8,262 nucleotides of DNA from Candidatus Hydrogenedentota bacterium. GTDB lineage: Bacteria > Hydrogenedentota > Hydrogenedentia > Hydrogenedentales > CAITNO01. The notes beneath the pieces were generated by a model. The model had not been told where the DNA came from and searched no databases. It was given only the letters and a program-made list of their open reading frames with translations. The stretch lies in NCBI GenBank assembly GCA_903822375.1, contig CAIJOU010000903.1, positions 1 to 8,262 of the forward strand, written 5' to 3'. The position numbers were made by a program, and so were the translations under genes. Each line of letters starts with the position of its first letter. Within the stretch, counting starts at the first letter, position 1. Positions 5,518 through 8,262 of the stretch are shown here, in pieces.

Positions 5518-6671
5518 ACGGCGCCGCGCCCAGACTCCTCCATTGCCTCCGCAATCACGCGTTCAATCTGGCGGGCCACGAGATGGGGCGCGTTTTCGCG
5601 CAGGATGGTTTCACGGGCGGCGCGGCCCAGTTCGCGGCGCAGCCGGGGCGTATCCATCAGGCGCAGCACCGCCGCGGCAAAGGCCTCGGCGTCGTTGTCG
5701 GGGACCACGAGGCCGTTGACGCCGTCGGTAATCGGCCATGCCGCGCTGGCGCAGGAAACAACGGGGCGTCCCGCCGCCATGGCATTGAGCATCTTGATGG
5801 GGTAGCCGGACCAGGACACGCGCGGCACGGCGACAATCACATCCTCCAAGAGGGCCCGGCGCACGTCGTCGAAATCGGGCGCGGGCAGGTGTTCCGCGCC
5901 GGGCAGCTCAGGCGGCTTCACCGACGCAACGGCCAGCCGGGCCTCGGGTTTTACCGTGCGCACCCGCTCCATCACCGCAGTGAGAAGGGGCAGGTTCTGG
6001 TAGGCGTCGAGATTGCCCGCATACAGCACCGGCGGCAGCACAACGGACGCGTCGGCTTGAACGGCGGCGTCGAAGGGGGTGTGATCAATGGGCGGCGGCA
6101 CGACGGCGACATGGCCGGGGTCGCAGCCGCGCAGCACCAGATAGCCCGCCAGCCGGCGGTGCGGCACGATGATTCGCGCGGCGCGACGGGGGAAGTTGTT
6201 GTCGAACCAGCGGCCCAACCGGGCGGCGCGCCGGGCCGTTTCGGGTTGGGCGCAGTAATAGGGCAGTTCATCGGCCATGGCGTTGTGCGCAAAGTACACC
6301 ACGGGCCGCCTTCCGCTGAGCAGCGCCGCGATAAGCGCCTCGTAGTTGTGCGCGCACACCACGTCGGCGTCGCGCGCCTCGCGCCGCAGCGTCCACAGCA
6401 GCGACGCGTCGTGCAGCGGCTTGCCCCAGTGCGGTCCCGGGGCGGTGGGCAACCCCGCAAAGGGCGGGCACGCCGCCCGCATAAGCGTCTTCCCTTCTGG
6501 TTTTGGCAGGCGCACCGTTCCGTTTTCCGCCGCAACTCCATAGCCGTAGACCACCAGACGGACGTCGTTGCCCAGTCCTGCAAGGCAGTCGGCGGTCTCG
6601 CCCATAAACACCTGCGAGCCCTGCGGCACGGGATAGGGACAGGCCCCGGCCATTACGACTTTCAGCGTCAT
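5457..6671 (-). CDS. GT4-like (GT-B fold) glycosyltransferase
   Basis: This 404-residue protein has two Rossmann-like halves. The N-terminal (acceptor) half opens with LKVVMAGACPYPVPQGSQVF (3-22) and contains DADVVCAHNYEALIAALLSG (101-120). The C-terminal (sugar-nucleotide) half has LYAGNLDAYQNLPLL (216-230) and the signature WSGYPIKMLNAMAAGRPVVS (287-306). In most GT4 enzymes this signature reads E-G-[FY]-P-x4-E-A-M; here both glutamates are replaced (S288 and N296), as in some SxxPxKxLNAMAAG variants I recall. The ATG at 6671 overlaps the stop of the upstream phosphohydrolase as ATGA, so the two are translationally coupled. Donor and acceptor are unknown. No membrane segment is seen, so it is cytosolic or peripheral. 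The C-terminal tail (about 383-404, rich in P, S and G) is read from DNA that is antisense to the MATE gene and is probably not part of the fold. Confidence 0.87.
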   Translation of the reverse strand: MTLKVVMAGACPYPVPQGSQVFMGETADCLAGLGNDVRLVVYGYGVAAENGTVRLPKPEGKTLMRAACPPFAGLPTAPGPHWGKPLHDASLLWTLRREARDADVVCAHNYEALIAALLSGRRPVVYFAHNAMADELPYYCAQPETARRAARLGRWFDNNFPRRAARIIVPHRRLAGYLVLRGCDPGHVAVVPPPIDHTPFDAAVQADASVVLPPVLYAGNLDAYQNLPLLTAVMERVRTVKPEARLAVASVKPPELPGAEHLPAPDFDDVRRALLEDVIVAVPRVSWSGYPIKMLNAMAAGRPVVSCASAAWPITDGVNGLVVPDNDAEAFAAAVLRLMDTPRLRRELGRAARETILRENAPHLVARQIERVIAEAMEESGRGAVQPPPVSSSSGAGGTSSMTL

Positions 6672-8248
6672 TCCAAATACCCCAGGGCGCGCAATCGCGC
6701 CGCCATCTCCGCCTCTTCCGCCGGACTCATGGACTCTTCCGGCGCCATGGGTCCGGAAGGGGCAATATTCCCGGATGGCGCGCCCCACAGCGGACGCCCC
6801 TCCATCGGCGGTCCCGCCGCACCCAGCGCGGCCAGGGCCGTCGGCGCGATGTCCTCCAGCCCCGGGCTGGGTTTCGTCACGGGCGTGTTGCTCACAAGCA
6901 GGCCCGGGCTGCGGTGCACGCCGTTCATGCCGCGCTCCTTGCCGCCAACGTACTCGACCGGGTCCATGCGGCGGAACGACGGCCCGCCCCGCGCCCGCAG
7001 ACAGGCGTGGCGGTAGCCGTTCTCGTTCGCAGGCTCGATAAGGATGTCGGGGGCGCGGTCCACATGCGGACCATCATACACCGCCGCGCGCGGCAACGCG
7101 CGTGCGACGGGTCCCCACGACTCCAGCGCCGCACACAGGTCGGCAACGAAGGCGTCATAGTCCTCCGGGCGCACCGTGCCCTGCGGCTCGCGGCCGGCAA
7201 GGTTGATGCGGATGGAGGGAAAGTAGTCGAGTTCTTCCGAGTAGGCGCGCGTGGCGGACCAGTCTATCCCGCCGAAACGGCTCCGGCTTTCCGCGCTGGC
7301 CGCAAGGCCGGTGAAGCGGCGAAACAGCGCGCCCCGTGCGCGCTCGGGCGCGAAGCGCAGCGCCAGCGCCTTCAGCGCGCTCCTGCCGCCGCCCGAAAAG
7401 CGCAGCAGGCCCCGCTCCGCGAGGAAGTTGTTGAGATGGATCACACCCGTGCCCGCGCCGGTAAACCCGTGGTCCGACACCACCAACACATGCTCCGCGC
7501 CGGAGGCCTCCACCATGCGCCCCACCGTCGCGTCGAGCCGCGCGTACACCTCGCGGATGGTGTTCGCCAGCGCGGGGACAGCCTGATGGCGCGGTGAGTT
7601 GGGATCCTGGAAGCGCCAGAAATGGTGGGACGCCGTGTCGGTCTCGCCGAACACGGCCATGAAGAAGTCCCACGGTTCGCGGCGCAGCAGACGCAGTGCG
7701 GCGGCCTCTTTGTCGGCTATCTTGGCCAGCAGCAGCGCGCGCGCCCGTTCATGCCAGCCCGGTCCGGTGCGGTGCTCCTGGAAATCGGCAAAGCGCCACC
7801 CCCGCACGTCGTCGTGGTATTCGGGCGGCTCCACGAAAGACCGGTCGATGGACGTGGCCACCGGCGAATCGAAGCCCGACACCATGAACCCGTTTACCCG
7901 CTCTGGCGGATACGTGCCCGGCACGCCCAGCACACCCACCCGCGCGCCCGCGTCGGACAGGGCGTTCCACACGGCATGCACACGGCGAAAGGTCCGGTTC
8001 ACGAAGCGCAACGCATAGCCGCCGGGCGGCATGTCGGTGAAGTCGAACACGCCATGCCGGCCCGGATTGACGCCCGTGGCGCAGGTGGTCCACGCCGGGA
8101 ACGTGGCTGGCGGCATGGTACTGCGCAGCGGCAGCAGCGCACCCGCCTTGGCCAGCGCGCGCAGGTTCGGCAGCGTCCCCTCCTCCATCCACCGCGCCGC
8201 AAGCGCCGGATCCGCGCCGTCCAATCCTATGATGAGCATCCTCGCCAT
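6668..8248 (-). CDS. Alkaline phosphatase superfamily protein (type I phosphodiesterase/nucleotide pyrophosphatase-like)
   Basis: This 526-residue metal-dependent phosphohydrolase or phosphodiesterase shows the full ligand set of the alkaline phosphatase superfamily in order: IIGLDGAD (D10); PPATFPAWTTCATGVNPGRH with T49 as likely nucleophile; GETDTASHHFW (D204, H208); VVSDHGF (D259, H260); and MNGVHRSPG (H445). Two Zn- or Mn-type metal sites are therefore expected. There is no signal peptide, unlike secreted phosphatases, so it probably acts in the cytosol. Residues about 490-515 are a Pro/Met/Ser/Glu-rich linker leading to an ALGYLE terminus, a tail I also associate with sulfatase and phosphodiesterase relatives in Planctomycetota-like genomes. 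Its coupling to a glycosyltransferase suggests a glycan- or glycolipid-linked phosphate substrate, by inference only. The start is the ATG at 8248; no Shine-Dalgarno is present and a -10-like box sits just upstream. Confidence 0.88.
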   Translation of the reverse strand: MARMLIIGLDGADPALAARWMEEGTLPNLRALAKAGALLPLRSTMPPATFPAWTTCATGVNPGRHGVFDFTDMPPGGYALRFVNRTFRRVHAVWNALSDAGARVGVLGVPGTYPPERVNGFMVSGFDSPVATSIDRSFVEPPEYHDDVRGWRFADFQEHRTGPGWHERARALLLAKIADKEAAALRLLRREPWDFFMAVFGETDTASHHFWRFQDPNSPRHQAVPALANTIREVYARLDATVGRMVEASGAEHVLVVSDHGFTGAGTGVIHLNNFLAERGLLRFSGGGRSALKALALRFAPERARGALFRRFTGLAASAESRSRFGGIDWSATRAYSEELDYFPSIRINLAGREPQGTVRPEDYDAFVADLCAALESWGPVARALPRAAVYDGPHVDRAPDILIEPANENGYRHACLRARGGPSFRRMDPVEYVGGKERGMNGVHRSPGLLVSNTPVTKPSPGLEDIAPTALAALGAAGPPMEGRPLWGAPSGNIAPSGPMAPEESMSPAEEAEMAARLRALGYLE

Positions 8249-8254
8249 GGGCCG

Positions 8255-8260
8255 ATTGTA
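8255..8260 (-). promoter_or_regulatory. -10-like box (TACAAT) directly upstream of the phosphohydrolase start
   Basis: TACAAT (5 of 6 to TATAAT) on the minus strand is followed by exactly six bases (CGGCCC) and then the A of the start codon. With usual -10 spacing, transcription would begin at or next to the ATG, giving a leaderless mRNA; this fits the lack of a Shine-Dalgarno sequence. The -35 region lies outside the window. Confidence 0.4.
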
Positions 8261-8262
8261 GC

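Noticed and set aside
4140..7016. A 958-codon open frame on the plus strand across the MATE, glycosyltransferase and phosphohydrolase genes
   Set aside because: It crosses three well-supported genes in other frames, is rich in His, Arg, Pro and Gly, and has no recognisable motif. It is a typical GC-rich shadow frame.

Overview
The window looks like a GC-rich bacterial chromosome segment, probably from a metagenome-assembled or poorly sampled Gram-negative lineage. The combination of a cytosolic GH78-like rhamnosidase, a cytosolic alkaline-phosphatase-superfamily protein ending in LRALGYLE, and many toxin-antitoxin modules resembles Planctomycetota or Hydrogenedentota. That placement is a low-confidence impression: there is no rRNA or other marker gene here.

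Layout. (1) Positions 104-1423, minus strand, hold two PIN-domain loci back to back. The first to be transcribed is a conventional vapB-vapC pair (1193-1423 and 834-1196). The second is a different PIN protein (274-753) followed by a 57-residue partner (104-277) that overlaps it by ATGA. The PIN gene of this second locus has an in-frame TAA at codon 38 while the rest of its frame is intact. (2) Positions 1424-1701 are a divergent promoter region. A perfect TATAAT serves vapBC leftward and another serves the rhamnosidase gene rightward; a terminator-shaped hairpin with six T residues begins within about 2 bases of the predicted rightward transcription start. (3) 1702-3342, plus strand, is a GH78-like alpha-L-rhamnosidase. 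(4) 3394-4069, plus strand, is an AT-richer MntA/HepT-type nucleotidyltransferase-HEPN pair. (5) 4090-5517, plus strand, is a MATE efflux transporter. (6) 5457-8248, minus strand, is a two-gene operon: an alkaline phosphatase superfamily phosphohydrolase (6668-8248) and a GT4-like glycosyltransferase (5457-6671) joined by an ATGA overlap. The glycosyltransferase 3' end runs 61 bases into the MATE gene on the opposite strand.

Functionally, three toxin-antitoxin-type modules of different families lie on both sides of one carbohydrate-degradation gene, which suggests an accessory island. The glycosyltransferase and phosphohydrolase probably act together in making or remodelling a surface glycan or glycolipid; that is inferred from operon structure only. 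I did not find an unambiguous new system. The best leads are the stop-interrupted PIN/57-residue locus, the hairpin at the 5' end of the rhamnosidase transcript, and a -10 box placed for a leaderless phosphohydrolase mRNA.
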